A DNA stretch of 64,000 bases from Lysobacter terrestris. Its GTDB lineage: Bacteria > Pseudomonadota > Gammaproteobacteria > Xanthomonadales > Xanthomonadaceae. A program made the position numbers and the translations under genes. Each line of letters opens with the position of its first letter. The first letter of the stretch is position 1. Where the stretch lies: assembly GCF_014489475.1 (NCBI RefSeq), contig NZ_CP060820.1:2310001-2374000 (forward strand), read 5' to 3'. Of the stretch, positions 62,880 to 64,000 are shown in pieces. The notes under the pieces are model-generated. The model was not told the origin of the DNA. It did not search any database and worked only from the letters and a program-made list of their open reading frames with translations.

Positions 62880-64000
62880 ATGATGAAGGTGGTTTCCGGC
62901 TGGCTGCGTATCCCGTTCTGGCAGCGCGTGGTGCTCGGCTTCGCGCTGGGCGCGCTCGCGGGCTGGCTGTTCGGCAAGGACGCGGAGACGTGGTTCGGGC
63001 CGCTCGGCGACGTCTACGTCAACCTGATCAAGATGATCGCGGTGCCGCTGGTGTTCTTCGCGGTGATCAATGCGGTCAGCGCGTTGCACGGGCAGAAATC
63101 GATCGCCGCGCTGGGCGGGCGCACCTTCCTGTGGTTCGCGCTCACCGCGGTGCTCGCCGTGGGCGTCGGCCTGCTGGCGGGCCGCGTGTTCCAGCCGGGC
63201 GCCGGTGTCGCCGCCGGCACGCTGCAGATGGCGTCCGATTACGTGCCGAAGACGCCGCCGGGCTTGTTCGACGTGCTCTTCAACATCGTGCCGTCCAATC
63301 CGTTCGCCGCACTGGCGGGCGCCGATACCGCCAAGACCGCCGATGGCATGAAGGTGCTGGTGCCGCGCAACGGCACGGTGCTGCAGGTGATCTTCTTCGC
63401 CGGCCTGGTCGGCTTCGCCTTCGTCAAGCTGGGCGAGAAGACCGCGAACCTGCGCCGGCTGTGCGGCGAAGCCAGCGAGACCATGATCCAGGTCACCCGC
63501 TTCGTGCTCGAGTTCACCCCGCTGGGCACCTTCGGCCTGATCGCGGCGCTGGTCGGCGGCTACGGCTTCGAGCAGCTCAGGCCGCTGGCGAGTTTCGTGG
63601 TCGCGCTGTACGCGGCGTGCGCCTTCCATATCGTCGTCGTGTATTCGGGCCTGCTGCTCGCGCACGGGCTCAATCCGCTGAAGTTCTTCCGCGGTGCGGC
63701 GCCGGCGATGCAGGTCGCTTTCGTCGCCTCCTCGAGTTTTGCCGCGATGCCGGTGTCGCTGCGCAGCGCCGTGCACAACCACGGCGTCGACCGCGACTAC
63801 GCCGCGTTCGCCGTGCCGCTCGGGGCGAGCATCAAGATGGACGGTTGCGGCGCGATCTATCCGGCGCTGGCGGCGGTGTTCATCGCCCAGTACGCGGGCA
63901 TCGACCTGACCTTCGACAAGTACCTGATCATCGCCCTGGCCTCGGTGCTGGGCAGCTTCGGCACCGCCGGCGTGCCCGGCACGGCGGTGATCATGGCCAC
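62880..64000 (+). CDS. Dicarboxylate/amino acid:cation symporter, 3' partial
   Basis: DAACS (GltP/DctA) family transporter cut by the window end; 373 residues are visible with no stop. Conserved elements are the serine-rich re-entrant loop VASSSFAAMPVSL, MDGCGAIYPALAAVFIAQ (the NMDGT motif region) and GSFGTAGVPGTAV. It couples uptake of glutamate, aspartate or C4-dicarboxylates to sodium or proton entry. The start at 62880 has GAGGAG upstream; an adjacent ATG at 62883 is equally in frame. It diverges from the phosphatase gene. Confidence 0.92.
   Translation, partial: MMKVVSGWLRIPFWQRVVLGFALGALAGWLFGKDAETWFGPLGDVYVNLIKMIAVPLVFFAVINAVSALHGQKSIAALGGRTFLWFALTAVLAVGVGLLAGRVFQPGAGVAAGTLQMASDYVPKTPPGLFDVLFNIVPSNPFAALAGADTAKTADGMKVLVPRNGTVLQVIFFAGLVGFAFVKLGEKTANLRRLCGEASETMIQVTRFVLEFTPLGTFGLIAALVGGYGFEQLRPLASFVVALYAACAFHIVVVYSGLLLAHGLNPLKFFRGAAPAMQVAFVASSSFAAMPVSLRSAVHNHGVDRDYAAFAVPLGASIKMDGCGAIYPALAAVFIAQYAGIDLTFDKYLIIALASVLGSFGTAGVPGTAVIMA

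Overview
The window is a high-GC chromosomal segment with tightly packed genes and many short palindromic intergenic repeats. Gene content and order (dedD-cvpA-purF, lpxH, gltX-zur, a HutF/HutI/HutU histidine pathway, bTHX, GspA/GspB, an intracellular PHB depolymerase) and repeats with a CCCGGCGAAYGCCGGG core suggest a gammaproteobacterium of the Xanthomonadaceae (Lysobacter/Luteimonas-like). That placement is inference from gene content, not from a database search. I see no rRNA, tRNA, CRISPR array, insertion sequence or prophage; this is core chromosome with accessory catabolic genes.

Layout. 1-4.8 kb: dedD (5' end cut by the window), cvpA, purF, a DUF455 ferritin-like protein and a COG3650 lipoprotein. 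4.9-13.2 kb: lpxH (minus), gltX and zur, a MarR/MFS pair (minus), then a zinc locus: outer-membrane channel, ZnuA-type binding protein, ZnuB-type permease and a MerC-like membrane protein. Two Zur-box-like palindromes flank the zinc genes, and no ABC ATPase gene is present. 13.2-24.7 kb: a hairpin array, bTHX, a dipeptidase, divergent hutI/hutF, an Ogt plus Ada-AlkA alkylation repair pair, a phosphodiesterase, small secreted proteins, a TetR regulator and hutU. 24.8-35.3 kb: ATP-grasp/DsbA-like pair, DUF1615 lipoprotein, MATE pump, GIY-YIG protein, GNAT, CPBP protease, sterol-desaturase-like protein, dihaem cytochrome c, GAF and S4 proteins, fatty acid desaturase.

35.3-43.9 kb: gspB-gspA, then a four-gene minus-strand cluster: Rieske oxygenase alpha subunit, stand-alone GcvT-like protein and two phytoene-desaturase-like FAD oxidoreductases. 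The last three genes are separated by paired REP-like palindromes. This cluster is the best candidate for an undescribed pathway; I infer oxidative demethylation of a methylated amine with transfer of the one-carbon unit to tetrahydrofolate. 44-50.7 kb: two EamA exporters, an overlapping DUF2785/Pr6Pr/TfoX-like trio, LysR with divergent cupin, an ABM-like protein and DUF72.

50.7-64 kb: amidohydrolase and DUF885 lipoproteins, a cyclophilin-type prolyl isomerase, a frame-disrupted gene remnant, PadR with a membrane sensor protein, PhaZ, a methyltransferase, a HemJ/CopD-like membrane protein, an alkaline phosphatase and the start of a dicarboxylate/amino-acid:cation symporter that runs off the window.
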